From: Haematomicrobium sanguinis DSM 21259 | Lineage (GTDB): Bacteria > Actinomycetota > Actinomycetes > Actinomycetales > Micrococcaceae | NCBI RefSeq assembly: GCF_000688395.1 | Contig: NZ_JIAG01000009.1 | Span: 88,696 to 152,695 of the forward strand | Reading direction: 5' to 3' | DNA length: 64,000 nucleotides | Shown: piece after piece, positions 16,767 to 26,295 of the stretch | Numbering within the stretch: position 1 is the first letter of the stretch | Layout: each line of letters begins with the position of its first letter | The notes under the pieces: model-generated | Seen by the model: only the letters and a program-made list of their open reading frames with translations | Told to the model about the DNA's origin: nothing | The model's database searches: none | Program-made: the position numbers and the translations under genes

Positions 16767-19364
16767 GTGCATAACCAGAATCTCAGTCGCTCCGACGCGC
16801 GCCAACGCTCTCAACTGATCACCGTCCAGGACTACCAAGTTCACCTGGATCTCACCGGCGCACCGCACGAGGCACAATTAACCTATCCGGTGACGTGCAC
16901 CATACGTTTCGAGTGCTCCTCCCCCGGAGCGAGCACGTTCTTGGATTACCTGGGCGAAAACGTCGAAAGCATCACGCTCAACGGCACCACACTGGATGCG
17001 GCCGAGCAGGTCAACGGCGCGCGCATTGAGTTGCCGCGCCTCGAAGCCAGCAACGAAGTCACCGTGACGGCCAACTCCCGCTATAGCCGCTCTGGCGAAG
17101 GTCTGCACCGGTTCTTCGACCCGGCAGACGGTCAGTGTTACCTCTACACCCAATACGAACCCGCGGACTCCCGCCGTGTCTTTCCCAACTTTGAGCAACC
17201 CGACCTCAAAGCCAGCTTCACCTTCGCGGTGACCGCGCCGGCAGATTGGGTCGTAGCTTCCAACACCAAGCGCTTATCCTGGCGCCGCACCGGCGAGACG
17301 AGCACCTGGACGTTCAAACCCACCGAACGCATTTCCACCTACATTACGACCATCCTCGCGGGACCCTACTTCCAGGTCCGCGACGAATGGACCGAGACCG
17401 TTCCCGACGGGCGCGGGGGCACCACCGAGCTCACCGTTCCGTTTGGACTCTATTGCCGTTCCTCCATCGCCGAGCACTTTGACCACGAGGCGATCTTCGC
17501 GCTCACCAAGGCGGGGCTCTCCTACTTCCACACGCTCTTTGAGTACCCGTACCCTTTCGGCAAATATGACCAGGCGTTTGTCCCCGAATACAACCTTGGC
17601 GCCATGGAAAACCCGGGACTTGTCACCTTCACCGAGTCCTACATCTTCACCTCTGCCGCCACCCGGCTGCAATACTCGGCCCGCGCCAACACGATCATGC
17701 ACGAGATGGCGCATATGTGGTTCGGGGACCTTGTGACGATGAAATGGTGGGATGACCTGTGGCTCAAAGAGTCCTTTGCCGAATACATGGGCACCCTCGC
17801 CTCGGCCGAGGCCACCGAGTTCACCGAAGCCTGGGTCAATTTCGCCAATCGCCGCAAGCTTTGGGCATACCAGCAGGACTCGCTTCCCACCACGCACCCG
17901 ATCGTGGCCGACATCACCGACCTCGATGCCGCAAAACAGAACTTTGACGGCATCACCTACGCCAAGGGCGCCTCGGTGCTCAAACAGTTGGTCGCCTACG
18001 TGGGGTTCGACAGTTTCATCGACGCCGCTCGCAGCTATTTCCGCGAGCATGCCTTCGGCAATACGACGCTGAACGACTTCCTGGACGCCCTCGAGCGTGC
18101 TTCTGGGCGGGATATGCGCGCCTGGTCTGCGGCGTGGCTGGAAACCTCCGGGGTCCCCGAGCTCCGTGCCGAACTGAGCGGGGATGCGGGTCAGATCGGC
18201 TCGGCAACCATGGTGCAGGACGCGGCGGATTCGGTCACAGGGGTTCGCGGAGCGCGTCCGCAGCGCTTTACGCTTGGCATTTTTGATTACGACGACGATG
18301 CCTCCTTGGTTGCCACCGGCACCTTTGACGTCGATGCGCAGACCGAGGAAACCGTTGTCGCCGAATTGGCCCACCAACCTCGACCGGCCCTCTTAGTGCC
18401 CAATGTCGGGGACGAGACCTACGCCCGTGTGAGCTTTGACGAGCAATCCTTGAACACACTGTTGAGCAATCTCAAGGACGTGCGGGACCCGCTGGCTCAA
18501 GCCGTCTCACTTGCAGCGCTGTGGACCATGACCCGGGACGCAAAACTGCCTGCCGCCGCATACATTCAGGCGGTTATGCGTTATGCCCCCACAGCAAAAT
18601 ACTCATCGGTCTTGGAGACGGTGCTCGCCAATGTGTACTTCGCGTTGACGCACTACTTAGGCGAAGACGCACGTCCCGAAATGGCTCGCCAGGTTTTCGA
18701 TACTGCCGAGGTCGAACAAGAGCGCGCCCCCGAGCAGACACGCCTCATCTGGACGCGCTTCATGATTCGCGTCGCTGCTCTCGTTTCGGCATCCGCCGAT
18801 GGGTTGCAGCGCGCTCTCGCCGCCGGTGAACTTGGTTCGCAAACTCTCGATGATGATCTGCGCTGGCGCATTTTGCGCACACTCTCGGCCCTGGGCGCAC
18901 TTGAGCGAGATCAGCTTGAGACGGCCCGCCGCGCGGATCGCACCGCGAGCGGTCACGTCGGGTATTTGCGTGCCGTGAGCGCAGAGAATTCGGGTGCGGC
19001 AAAGCAGGACGCTTTCGAGCGCGTGAGTGGTGCAGACGCGCTCTCCAACGATGAGGTAAGCGCGCTGATCGACGGTTTCACTGACGGTTCCAGCGCCCTC
19101 TTGGACCCGTTTGTACCGGAGTACTTTACGGGTCTGGAGGCGTTCTGGGCCGAGAACAGTATTGAGATTGCGCAACGGCTGGTTCGCGGTCTCTACCCTT
19201 CGTGGCAGGGCCCGGACACCGAGGCGTCAATCGATGCCGTAACACTCACCGAGAGGTGGCTCGCAGACCATCCGGACGCGCCGGCAGCGCTCACCCGTGT
19301 TCTGCGCGAAGAGGCTTTCCTGCTTGGTCAGTCGCGCGCCGCTCAGCGCCTCTCCAACGTGTAG
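16767..19364 (+). CDS. pepN: Aminopeptidase N (M1 family)
   Basis: An 865-residue M1 aminopeptidase beginning at GTG (16767). It shows the exopeptidase motif GAMENPG near residue 279, the zinc site HEMAHMWFGDLV (about 312-323) with the distal Glu in LKESFAEYMG, the catalytic Tyr region ITYAKGASVLKQLV, and a long C-terminal ERAP1-like helical domain. It matches the actinobacterial PepN length. It has no signal peptide, so it acts in the cytosol to trim peptides from the N-terminus. It is convergent with the lipoate ligase gene, from which a palindrome separates it. Confidence 0.95.
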   Translation: MHNQNLSRSDARQRSQLITVQDYQVHLDLTGAPHEAQLTYPVTCTIRFECSSPGASTFLDYLGENVESITLNGTTLDAAEQVNGARIELPRLEASNEVTVTANSRYSRSGEGLHRFFDPADGQCYLYTQYEPADSRRVFPNFEQPDLKASFTFAVTAPADWVVASNTKRLSWRRTGETSTWTFKPTERISTYITTILAGPYFQVRDEWTETVPDGRGGTTELTVPFGLYCRSSIAEHFDHEAIFALTKAGLSYFHTLFEYPYPFGKYDQAFVPEYNLGAMENPGLVTFTESYIFTSAATRLQYSARANTIMHEMAHMWFGDLVTMKWWDDLWLKESFAEYMGTLASAEATEFTEAWVNFANRRKLWAYQQDSLPTTHPIVADITDLDAAKQNFDGITYAKGASVLKQLVAYVGFDSFIDAARSYFREHAFGNTTLNDFLDALERASGRDMRAWSAAWLETSGVPELRAELSGDAGQIGSATMVQDAADSVTGVRGARPQRFTLGIFDYDDDASLVATGTFDVDAQTEETVVAELAHQPRPALLVPNVGDETYARVSFDEQSLNTLLSNLKDVRDPLAQAVSLAALWTMTRDAKLPAAAYIQAVMRYAPTAKYSSVLETVLANVYFALTHYLGEDARPEMARQVFDTAEVEQERAPEQTRLIWTRFMIRVAALVSASADGLQRALAAGELGSQTLDDDLRWRILRTLSALGALERDQLETARRADRTASGHVGYLRAVSAENSGAAKQDAFERVSGADALSNDEVSALIDGFTDGSSALLDPFVPEYFTGLEAFWAENSIEIAQRLVRGLYPSWQGPDTEASIDAVTLTERWLADHPDAPAALTRVLREEAFLLGQSRAAQRLSNV

Positions 19365-19370
19365 AGCCAC

Positions 19371-19442
19371 CACTTTGCAGGCTCACTTTAACTTCGCAGG
19401 CGCATATATGGGCCGGCAAAGTTAATTTGGGCCTGCAGAGTG
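19371..19442. repeat. Long imperfect palindrome at the pepN/lplA convergent junction
   Basis: CACTTTGCAGGC (19371-19382) pairs with GCCTGCAGAGTG (19431-19442) with one wobble. The next ~15 bases of each arm pair at about 11 of 15 positions (TAACTT / AAGTTA in the middle), leaving a GC-rich loop near 19397-19414. It probably terminates both genes. It is unrelated in sequence to the family A and B palindromes apart from TGCAG and TTAA words. Confidence 0.7.
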
Positions 19443-19483
19443 AGGCGCTGTGCTTACGGTTGCTGTGCCAAGGGTAAATGGGC

Positions 19484-20545
19484 CTAGGGAACGCGAGCCG
19501 TCCACTCCGGGGTCGCGAACTTGGTAGCCACCAGCTCTTCCGCCTCCGCGCGTTCGGCCGCGCTCAGCTCGGAAAGCGTGGCGCCGGTGGTCTCGACAAA
19601 GGTGTCCATCATGGTGCGAATGATCTCTTCGCGGGAGAGCCCGGTTTGCCGCTTGAGCGGGTCGACTCGCTTGACCGCGCTCTTGATGCCCTTATCCGAG
19701 AGCTTTTCGCGGCCTATGCGCAAAACCTCGACCATTTTCTCCGCGTTCATGTCATAGGACATGGTCACGTGATGGAGCAGTCCCCCGTTGGCCATGCGTT
19801 TTTGCGCGGCACCGCCGATCTTGCCCTGATCTGTCGCAATATCGTTCAACGGCTTGTAGAAAGCGTTGATGCCGAGCTTTTGCAGTGATGCCATGACCCA
19901 GGAATCCAAGAACGGGTAGGAGTCGGCATAGCTGAGCCCGTCCACGAGGGTTTGCGGGACATACAGAGAATAGGTGATCGCATTACCACGCTCCATGAAC
20001 ATGGCCCCGCCGCCGGAAATGCGCCGCACCACGCCCACGCCGTATTTTTCAACGTTTGCGGCGTCAACCTCGTTGGCCAGCGACTGGAAGCTCCCGATCA
20101 CGATCGAGGGAGCCTCCCACTCCCAAAAACGCAAGGTCGGATTGCGGACACCGTCCCCTACCTCCCTGGTCAGGACCTCATCCACGGCCACATGCATGGC
20201 CGCACTCATGGGCGTTGGTGGAATAACGTCCCATTGGTGATCATCCCAGGTGGTGGCGAAACCCGCTCCGCGGCGCACCGCCGTCGTAATTGCCTCGGCG
20301 TCAAAGCCGTGAAGCGCCGCCTCGGCACGCAACCCGTCCTCAATGCTGCGGATCATCACGGTGCGCGGCGTGTTCAGCGGCAAACCGTTGAGCGCATTGT
20401 TGATGTCCTCGAGGGCTTCGTCCGGGTCGAGGAAGAAGTCGCCGTTGATATTCATGTCGGTGATCAGGCCGTCTTCGGCACTGAAGTTCGCGCGGACTAG
20501 TTTGCCGCCGGGGACCTTGTATTGTCCTTCGTATTCGGTGTTCAC
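19484..20545 (-). CDS. lplA: Lipoate-protein ligase with accessory domain at the N-terminus
   Basis: The 353-residue protein has the lipoyl/biotinyl ligase fold from about residue 110: SFQSLANEVD, the lipoate loop RRISGGGAMFMERGNAITYS and the adenylation motif IGGAAQKRMANGGLLHHVTM. LplA attaches lipoate (via lipoyl-AMP) to E2 and GcvH lysines. Residues 1-60 (YEGQYKVPGGKLVRANFS, GLITDMNINGDFF) resemble the accessory domain that is C-terminal in E. coli LplA, so the domain order is reversed here. A second family member lies at 26340. Ligase versus transferase specificity is not settled from sequence. Confidence 0.85.
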   Translation of the reverse strand: MNTEYEGQYKVPGGKLVRANFSAEDGLITDMNINGDFFLDPDEALEDINNALNGLPLNTPRTVMIRSIEDGLRAEAALHGFDAEAITTAVRRGAGFATTWDDHQWDVIPPTPMSAAMHVAVDEVLTREVGDGVRNPTLRFWEWEAPSIVIGSFQSLANEVDAANVEKYGVGVVRRISGGGAMFMERGNAITYSLYVPQTLVDGLSYADSYPFLDSWVMASLQKLGINAFYKPLNDIATDQGKIGGAAQKRMANGGLLHHVTMSYDMNAEKMVEVLRIGREKLSDKGIKSAVKRVDPLKRQTGLSREEIIRTMMDTFVETTGATLSELSAAERAEAEELVATKFATPEWTARVP

Positions 20546-20645
20546 GTGGTTGCTAACGCTTTCTGGGGTGCTTTACTTCCGGTAGATACAGCGGTGGCCG
20601 GCACCTGAAACCAGGTACCGGCCACCAACAAAGCTGCGGAGCGGA

Positions 20646-20903
20646 TTACTTCTTGCCGCCGAAGCCCTTGAAACGCTGGTTGAAGCGCTCGACACGGCCA
20701 GCGGAGTCCATGATGCGCTGCTTGCCGGTGTAGAAGGGGTGCGACTCGGAGGAAATTTCAACCTCGATGAGCGGGTAGGTGTTGCCGTCTTCCCATTCCA
20801 CGGTCTTGTCGCTGCCGACGGTGGAGCGGGTCAGGAAGGACTTGCCGGAGGCAAGGTCACGGAACACGACGGGGTGATAATCCGGGTGAATACCAGTCTT
20901 CAC
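20646..20903 (-). CDS. rpmE: 50S ribosomal protein L31 type B
   Basis: The 85-residue protein ([20 protein letters not shown], ending [13 protein letters not shown]) is the zinc-free type B form: the Cys pair of type A L31 is absent, and the extra segment between strands is present ([23 protein letters not shown]). Type B paralogues often replace the zinc form when zinc is scarce, usually under Zur; I see no convincing Zur palindrome in the 92 bp upstream. A GC-rich hairpin (GGTGGCCGG/CCGGCCACC, about 20591-20620) follows the gene. Confidence 0.93.
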   Translation of the reverse strand: MKTGIHPDYHPVVFRDLASGKSFLTRSTVGSDKTVEWEDGNTYPLIEVEISSESHPFYTGKQRIMDSAGRVERFNQRFKGFGGKK

Positions 20904-20995
20904 AATAGGTCCTTTTCTTGGCGCGCCTGGATTTTGCCAGGTGCAAGGTGTGTTTTGGCGGTCGAATGACCGACAGTCAATACTAGCATCTCGGG

Positions 20996-21979
20996 CTAGG
21001 TCTCGCTGACAACCCCGGACGCCGCGGTGATCTCGACCGCGCGCACTCGTTCGGCGACCGTGGTACCGTTAAAGGTCGCGATGATTTCATCGGTCCCGGT
21101 GGCTTGCTTGATGGCCTCTAGACCGCGCTTCACCTCGGATCCGGTGCCGACCGCGGAGACGCTGAGCATCTCGGCGACCTTCGTGCCCTCGGGGGAAGCG
21201 AGGATCTGATCAATCTCTTGATCCGTGTAGTTGCGGCCCGGCGGCAAGAACCGCTTCACGCGCTGACGGGTGACCTGCTGGCGGATGCGCTCGGCGTCCT
21301 CGGGGGTGTCGGCAGCGAAAACGTTGGCACCGACGATGGTGTACGGTTCGGCGAGTTCTGCCGATGGCCGGAATGTGGACCGGTAGTGTGCCAGCGCATC
21401 CTGGAGAGCGCCGGGGGCAAAGTGGGAGGCAAACGCGTAGGGCAAGCCGAGCTTTGCGGCCAGGTCCGCCCCGAAAAGCGAGGAACCGAGAATGTAGAGC
21501 GGGACTCGGGTCCCCCAGCCGGGCACGGCGTTCACGCCTTGGGCGTCAAATTCCTCGTTCAGGTAGCGCTGGAGTTCCACCACATCGGAAGGGAAACGGT
21601 CGGAGCTGGTCTCGTCGCGGCGCAGAGCGTAGAGGGTGCGCCGGTCACCGCCCGGAGCGCGGCCAAGCCCCAAGTCGATGCGGCCAGGGTACAGCGTCTC
21701 CAACGTGCCGAACTGTTCGGCGACCGTCAGCGGCGAATGGTTGGGCAGCATGATGCCGCCGGCGCCCACCCTGATCCGTTCGGTGGCGCCCGCGATGTGG
21801 CCCACCAGGACGGCGGTGGCGCTGGAGGCGACCTCCCGCATGTTGTGGTGTTCGGCGAACCAAATCCGGTGCAAACCCCCGGCTTCGGCCGCGCGGGCTA
21901 GCCGGACGCTGCCCTCGAGTGACTCGCGGGCGGTTTCGGTGGGGCCGATGATGGACAGATCCAGAAGTGATAGTCGCAT
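20996..21979 (-). CDS. LLM class flavin-dependent oxidoreductase (luciferase-like)
   Basis: A 327-residue bacterial-luciferase-like barrel. The opening [38 protein letters not shown] near 32-49, [21 protein letters not shown] and the [21 protein letters not shown] segment match the group 1 luciferase family, which uses reduced FMN (or F420 in some relatives). No partner flavin reductase is adjacent. The substrate is unknown. It is preceded by about 110 bp that end in a small open frame reading the other way. Confidence 0.88.
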   Translation of the reverse strand: MRLSLLDLSIIGPTETARESLEGSVRLARAAEAGGLHRIWFAEHHNMREVASSATAVLVGHIAGATERIRVGAGGIMLPNHSPLTVAEQFGTLETLYPGRIDLGLGRAPGGDRRTLYALRRDETSSDRFPSDVVELQRYLNEEFDAQGVNAVPGWGTRVPLYILGSSLFGADLAAKLGLPYAFASHFAPGALQDALAHYRSTFRPSAELAEPYTIVGANVFAADTPEDAERIRQQVTRQRVKRFLPPGRNYTDQEIDQILASPEGTKVAEMLSVSAVGTGSEVKRGLEAIKQATGTDEIIATFNGTTVAERVRAVEITAASGVVSET

Positions 21980-22088
21980 GGTTGTGCCAACCCTTCATCA
22001 GGTCGAGTAATTTCCGGGTAATGTACCCGCTCTGCGCGCAGCCGCCGTATGTAACTCACTCCGGGCGACCGCACATAGGTGTGTATAT

Positions 22089-22208
22089 GTGAAGCCTAAC
22101 CGTCACATTGCCGTTTGCGCCCTCGCGGTTCCGCTAGGTGTCGCGATAAACATCGCCGCGCTCATGCCAATTGTCGTCGAGATCATCGCCGAGTTGACCG
22201 GCGGCTAA
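22089..22208 (+). CDS. Possible 39-residue hydrophobic peptide
   Basis: A GTG-initiated frame encodes MKPNRHIAVCALAVPLGVAI followed by NIAALMPIVVEIIAELTGG: a basic start, one membrane-length hydrophobic stretch and an acidic-neutral end. An AGG lies about 10 bases upstream. It sits alone between the LLM oxidoreductase (divergent) and azlD (convergent). Short membrane peptides of this kind are real in many bacteria, but size alone cannot exclude chance. No family is recognised. Confidence 0.35.
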   Translation: MKPNRHIAVCALAVPLGVAINIAALMPIVVEIIAELTGG

Positions 22209-22233
22209 GCCTTCGGACACATGAGGAGCCACG

Positions 22234-22560
22234 CTAGAACACGAGATTCACCAGCAGCAAGTAGCAGACGATCCCACCCAGGGTCGCCACCACGAGGTTC
22301 TTTCGCCAGTAATACAGTCCGAAGGTCACCGCCAGCGCGGACGCCTCGGGAATCCCGTACGGCGGCACCGCGACATTGACGTGCATGAGCGTGTACACGG
22401 TCAGGATCAGCATGAACCCGACAGGCAAATGCTCCTGCAAAAACGCCATATATTCGCTCTCCCGCACTCGCTTCGGCAACGCAAACGGGATCCAGCGCAA
22501 CACCTGCGTTACCGCGGCGATGACCAGCGCAATTGCCAGCGTGTAGCCGGGCCCGCTCAT
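22234..22560 (-). CDS. azlD: AzlD-type branched-chain amino acid export subunit
   Basis: A 108-residue membrane protein with three or four hydrophobic segments; VLRWIPFALPKRVRESEYMA near residues 21-40 and the LVVATLGGIVCYLLLVNLVF end match AzlD. With AzlC it forms an exporter of branched-chain amino acids or azaleucine. The start ATG overlaps the azlC stop by four bases (ATGA), so the two are coupled. No regulator of the pair is adjacent. Confidence 0.88.
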   Translation of the reverse strand: MSGPGYTLAIALVIAAVTQVLRWIPFALPKRVRESEYMAFLQEHLPVGFMLILTVYTLMHVNVAVPPYGIPEASALAVTFGLYYWRKNLVVATLGGIVCYLLLVNLVF

Positions 22561-23279
22561 GCGCGCGCCTCCCCTCGCATGGTTCCTCCTGAATGACGAC
22601 GGCGTGTTCCCCAGAACCACAGCGAGGTCGCCACAAAGTAGAAGGTCATTCCGGAAAGCAAAAAGGTATTCGCGGCAAGGACCCGTTCGCTGAGCAACCC
22701 GACACCGGCCCCCAGAAATCCAAGTATGAGGGCAACCACGCTCCGATCTTGTTCGCGCGCCATCAGAAAGAGAACTGCGAACATGGCGGTGAGCGCGAAT
22801 TCGAATCCGGTCACATTCGGCGGAAGGAAACCGCCAAGGAGCGCTCCCGTCACGGCTCCGGCGACCCAATACACCTGCGTCATAACCTGGAACGCCGTCA
22901 AGGAGGCGCCGCTCAATTCCTTGCCTACGGGCGTCGCCGCAATGGCAAAGGCTTCATCGGTGAGCGCGAATATCCCGTACACCTTTTGCGCCCGGGTGCG
23001 AAGCTTCTGGATGGGAAAGCTGAAGCCATAAAAGACGTGACGAAAGTTGATCAGCAGCGCAAGGGTTGCAACCTGCAGCAGCGGCATCGCCGTTGCGACC
23101 ATGCCGATCGCCACGAACTCGATAGACCCGGCGAAGATGATCGTTGCGAAAATCGGCGCCCAATACCAATCCAGGCCGGTGCTCACGGCGAGCACACCGA
23201 GGGCAGCGCCCAATGGAAAGTACGCGGCAAACACCGGCCAGGAGACCCGAAACGCGGGCCAGAACCATCTCATGTTCAC
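22557..23279 (-). CDS. azlC: AzlC-type branched-chain amino acid permease
   Basis: A 240-residue integral membrane protein: PLGAALGVLAVSTGLDWYWA, FAGSIEFVAIGMV, LLINFRHVFYGFSF near residue 75 and FALTDEAFAIAATP near 103 are the AzlC family landmarks. It has about seven membrane segments. It forms the larger subunit of the AzlCD exporter with the overlapping azlD. It is divergent from the mycoredoxin gene with about 80 bp between. Confidence 0.9.
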   Translation of the reverse strand: MNMRWFWPAFRVSWPVFAAYFPLGAALGVLAVSTGLDWYWAPIFATIIFAGSIEFVAIGMVATAMPLLQVATLALLINFRHVFYGFSFPIQKLRTRAQKVYGIFALTDEAFAIAATPVGKELSGASLTAFQVMTQVYWVAGAVTGALLGGFLPPNVTGFEFALTAMFAVLFLMAREQDRSVVALILGFLGAGVGLLSERVLAANTFLLSGMTFYFVATSLWFWGTRRRHSGGTMRGEARA

Positions 23280-23360
23280 CGAGCTTAATCGGCGAATTCG
23301 GAAATGCTGAACTTCGTGACAGTGTTAGCAAAATAGTCGAATAGATCAAGGAGACCACCC

Positions 23361-23621
23361 GTGGAATTCACCCCTCAAGATGGCACCATCACCATGTTTT
23401 CAACGACCTGGTGCGGATACTGCCGCAATCTCAAGTCGCAACTTGACCGGATGGGCATCGAGTACAACGAGATCAACATCGAAGAGACGCCCGAGGCCGC
23501 AAAGCTCGTCGAGTCGATCAATGACGGCAACCAAGTGGTGCCGACTGTGATCTACCCCGACGGTAGCTCTGCGACCAATCCCCCGGCTCTCGCGGTCAAG
23601 GATAAGCTCGGGATCGCTTAG
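23361..23621 (+). CDS. mrx1: Mycoredoxin-type glutaredoxin
   Basis: An 86-residue thioredoxin-fold protein starting at GTG (23361), with GGAG eight bases upstream. It carries the redox centre WCGYC near residues 17-21 and the cis-Pro region VVPTVIYPDGSSATNP; the overall sequence resembles M. tuberculosis Mrx1. Mycoredoxin reduces mycothiol-mixed disulfides by a monothiol route through the first Cys. The presence of mshC in the same window supports this over a classical glutaredoxin. It is convergent with the phospholipase gene, with three bases between the stops. Confidence 0.85.
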   Translation: MEFTPQDGTITMFSTTWCGYCRNLKSQLDRMGIEYNEINIEETPEAAKLVESINDGNQVVPTVIYPDGSSATNPPALAVKDKLGIA

Positions 23622-23624
23622 AAA

Positions 23625-25742
23625 CTAGGCGATTGGGTAATCGGCGTCCTGGCCAAATGGGCTTGTCACCGACGCTTTCCCGTTGTTGAGGTGACCAGTC
23701 GCCCAGTACCGGAACCCATCTTCAACAATCTCCACCTCATACCATCCGGACTTGTCGCGAGCGTCCACGCCGACGCTCTTAGCCTTTCCGGCCGGGAGCA
23801 CGAGCGGGCGGGCGTTGTTCTTGGCCGAACTTGCGAGCCTCATGGTGCGCTTCGCTGGGCTCGCGTTAGCTACTTGGACGCTCAAGCGTTGCGCACGGTG
23901 ATCTGCAGTTGCCGCCACCGACACGTCACCGGATTTCGAGGCGAAGTCTCGGCGGAACCGGTTAGGCCCAGTCACCACGACGTCGATCCCGCCGGAGCCC
24001 GGCAGAGTGAACGTGCGCGCCCCGGATACGTTGGCGTGGATGGGTGCTTGGCGAGTATCCGCATAGTTGTAGATGGCTATGGGAGCCGGCCGATCGCCGT
24101 CGTTCTTTACCGTGATCGTCAAGGTGCCGTTTGCAACTGCGAAGCTCGCGTCCAAAGCGTAGGGCAGCGGGCGCGAAGCGCGCACGCCAGGTTCCTGGGC
24201 GGGCATCGCCTGCGCGCTCGGCGGTTGCGCGGCCCAGCGGCCGTTGAAGGGCGGAATCGGGCCCGGTTGCGTGACCGTCGGCAGAGCGGGAACTGGCGCG
24301 CCCTCGAAGTTGAGTGCGCTGGTGAGATCGCCCACGGTCGCGCGGCGCCAGTCGGTGAGCATCTCCGATTTCACGCCGGTCCAGGTTTCCAAGAATTTGA
24401 CGACCGAGGTATGGTCGAAAACTTCCGAGCACACCCAGCCGCCAACCGACCACGGTGAAATGACGGTCATCGGGACGCGCGGTCCGAGACCCATCGCGGA
24501 GCCCTGGTAGAACTCATCGGTCATGCTGGGTTCGGGGCGTGGCGCTGGAACGTGGTCGAAGTAGCCATCGAACTCGTCATAGTTGATCAAGAAGACGGAC
24601 TTTTGCCAGAGTTCCGGGTTGTCGCCAAAGACCTGGAGGATGTCGTAGACAATGTTGGAGGACTGGATCGGCGAGGACGAGGCCGGGTGCTCGCAGTCGG
24701 CCGCGCTCGCCACCAGATAGGTCACCTTGGGTAGTGTTCCGCTTTCAACTGCGGTGCGGAACTGGTTGGTGAGGCTACCGTCTTCGCCGCGGCGAAGCGC
24801 GCCGTTGAACATTTCCTGTTCGCGCTCGGAGAGCGTGGCGACGACCTCGTTGAGCCGGTTTTGCATTTCGGTTCGGCGCGCGGGGCTGGCGGCACGGACC
24901 GCCGAGTAGAAGTTCTCCATATTCAGGAAGTTTTGGCCGAGATTCAGTGCGCCCAGCACCTTGTTCGCCACGAGTTTGTAGGCGCGGAAGTATTCGGTGT
25001 TGTTGTCCGTGAAGTTGTCCCACTCCTGCATGACCTGCCAGCTGACACCGGCATCGCTTAGGTATTCGGTGTAGGCCTTCCACTCGTAGCCGGGATGCCT
25101 GGCGTTGTAGGCGGCGTTGGTCACGGCGCGTTGGTTGGTGCCGGGCTCATATCCGGTGTGGCCGGACACCAGATAGTTGCGGTTGGGGCTGGTTCCAGTG
25201 GTAATGGAGCAGTGGTAGGCGTCGCAGATGGTGAACTTGTCGGCGAGTTCAAACTGGAATGGAATGTCCTGTCGATCGTACCCGGCCATGCTCGCGGCGC
25301 CCTTGGCCGGGATCCACTGGTCCCACCAGCCGCCTGCGACCGCGGTGCCGCCATCGCCCCAACTGTGCGGCAGCGAGGCCAGGAACTCGATGTTCTTTTG
25401 GTCCTTGTTGACCGCGTCTCGGGCGAGGAACGGCATGATGGTGGAGTCCGAGCCGCTCGGCGATTGCTCAAAAAGGGTCTTGTCCGAGTTGCGCCGCCGC
25501 AGCACGGTCTTATCCGCAAATCCTTGCACGCCTTGCAACGTACCGAAGTAGTGGTCAAAGGAACGGTTTTCCTGCATCAGCACGATCACGTGCTCAACGC
25601 CCTGCAATCCCCCGGGCGCCGGCGGCAACGCCATGGCCTTCTGGAAAGAGACGGGCAGGAGGGAACCTGCGGCAGTTGCCGCGCCCAGACCCATAAAGAA
25701 TCGACGTGAAATAGCGGATGGTTTCTTCGGTGCTTGTGCCAT
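23625..25742 (-). CDS. Phosphocholine-specific phospholipase C, Tat-exported
   Basis: A 705-residue secreted phosphoesterase. The N-terminus has a twin-arginine signal (SRRFFMGLGAATAAGSLLP, RR at 13-14) cut near AMA. The catalytic core begins with VEHVIVLMQENRSFDHYFG, the phosphoesterase (AcpA-like) signature, followed by SITTGTSPNRNYLVSGH and FLINYDEFDGYFDHVPAP. Two C-terminal beta domains (DUF756-like, about 500-595 and 600-695) complete the architecture. It cleaves phosphatidylcholine or sphingomyelin headgroups outside the cell and can serve in phosphate supply or host membrane damage. It stands alone, without a neighbouring regulator or chaperone. Confidence 0.9.
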   Translation of the reverse strand: MAQAPKKPSAISRRFFMGLGAATAAGSLLPVSFQKAMALPPAPGGLQGVEHVIVLMQENRSFDHYFGTLQGVQGFADKTVLRRRNSDKTLFEQSPSGSDSTIMPFLARDAVNKDQKNIEFLASLPHSWGDGGTAVAGGWWDQWIPAKGAASMAGYDRQDIPFQFELADKFTICDAYHCSITTGTSPNRNYLVSGHTGYEPGTNQRAVTNAAYNARHPGYEWKAYTEYLSDAGVSWQVMQEWDNFTDNNTEYFRAYKLVANKVLGALNLGQNFLNMENFYSAVRAASPARRTEMQNRLNEVVATLSEREQEMFNGALRRGEDGSLTNQFRTAVESGTLPKVTYLVASAADCEHPASSSPIQSSNIVYDILQVFGDNPELWQKSVFLINYDEFDGYFDHVPAPRPEPSMTDEFYQGSAMGLGPRVPMTVISPWSVGGWVCSEVFDHTSVVKFLETWTGVKSEMLTDWRRATVGDLTSALNFEGAPVPALPTVTQPGPIPPFNGRWAAQPPSAQAMPAQEPGVRASRPLPYALDASFAVANGTLTITVKNDGDRPAPIAIYNYADTRQAPIHANVSGARTFTLPGSGGIDVVVTGPNRFRRDFASKSGDVSVAATADHRAQRLSVQVANASPAKRTMRLASSAKNNARPLVLPAGKAKSVGVDARDKSGWYEVEIVEDGFRYWATGHLNNGKASVTSPFGQDADYPIA

Positions 25743-25930
25743 GGGAAGTAGCCTCTCAACGGTGAGGTAAAGAATGGTTAACCTGGGGCAAACGCCACAA
25801 GAATAGTCCGATGAATCAGTCTTGCTAATGGGTTCGCGCGATTTTTCTTTGCAGACGGTTGGCGGGCGTCCCGGGCGCTATCCTATTTTCTGGCCGAACT
25901 CGCGGCCCACTAGTACTTTCCGGGGACACC

Positions 25931-26254
25931 ATGACACGCAATTTCCTTCGATTGACCCTGCCCGCCGTCGCCACGCTCGCATTATTGGGTGCCTCCGTTG
26001 CGCCCGCACAGGCGGCGGACGCGGATGCGACACCTCAAACCTCTGCGGCCCAACCGTTCGCGGCGAAGAAGTTCAAGAACTGCACCGAGCTGACGAAAAA
26101 GTACCCGCACGGCGTAGGCAAAAAGGGCGCTCGCGACCTGGCTAACGGCAAGCCCAAGCGCAATGCCAAGAATTTGCACCGCGTCGACAACGCCCTCTAC
26201 ACAGCGAACAAGCACCTGGATCGCGACCGTGACGGGATTGCCTGCGAGCGGTAG
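25931..26254 (+). CDS. Secreted excalibur calcium-binding domain protein
   Basis: A 107-residue protein starting at ATG (25931). A Sec signal peptide (TLPAVATLALLGASVAPAQA) ends near residue 28. The mature part ends in the excalibur domain: KNCTELTKKYPHGVGKKGAR, and the calcium loop DRDRDGIACE near the C-terminus with the paired Cys. Excalibur domains are short extracellular modules related to EF-hand loops; the partner and role are unknown. It is convergent with the LipL-like gene across a 24-bp-armed palindrome. Confidence 0.85.
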   Translation: MTRNFLRLTLPAVATLALLGASVAPAQAADADATPQTSAAQPFAAKKFKNCTELTKKYPHGVGKKGARDLANGKPKRNAKNLHRVDNALYTANKHLDRDRDGIACER

Positions 26255-26295
26255 TCGCCTCGCGGCGGCACAGCGCCTCTCCTTCGCCGACTTTC

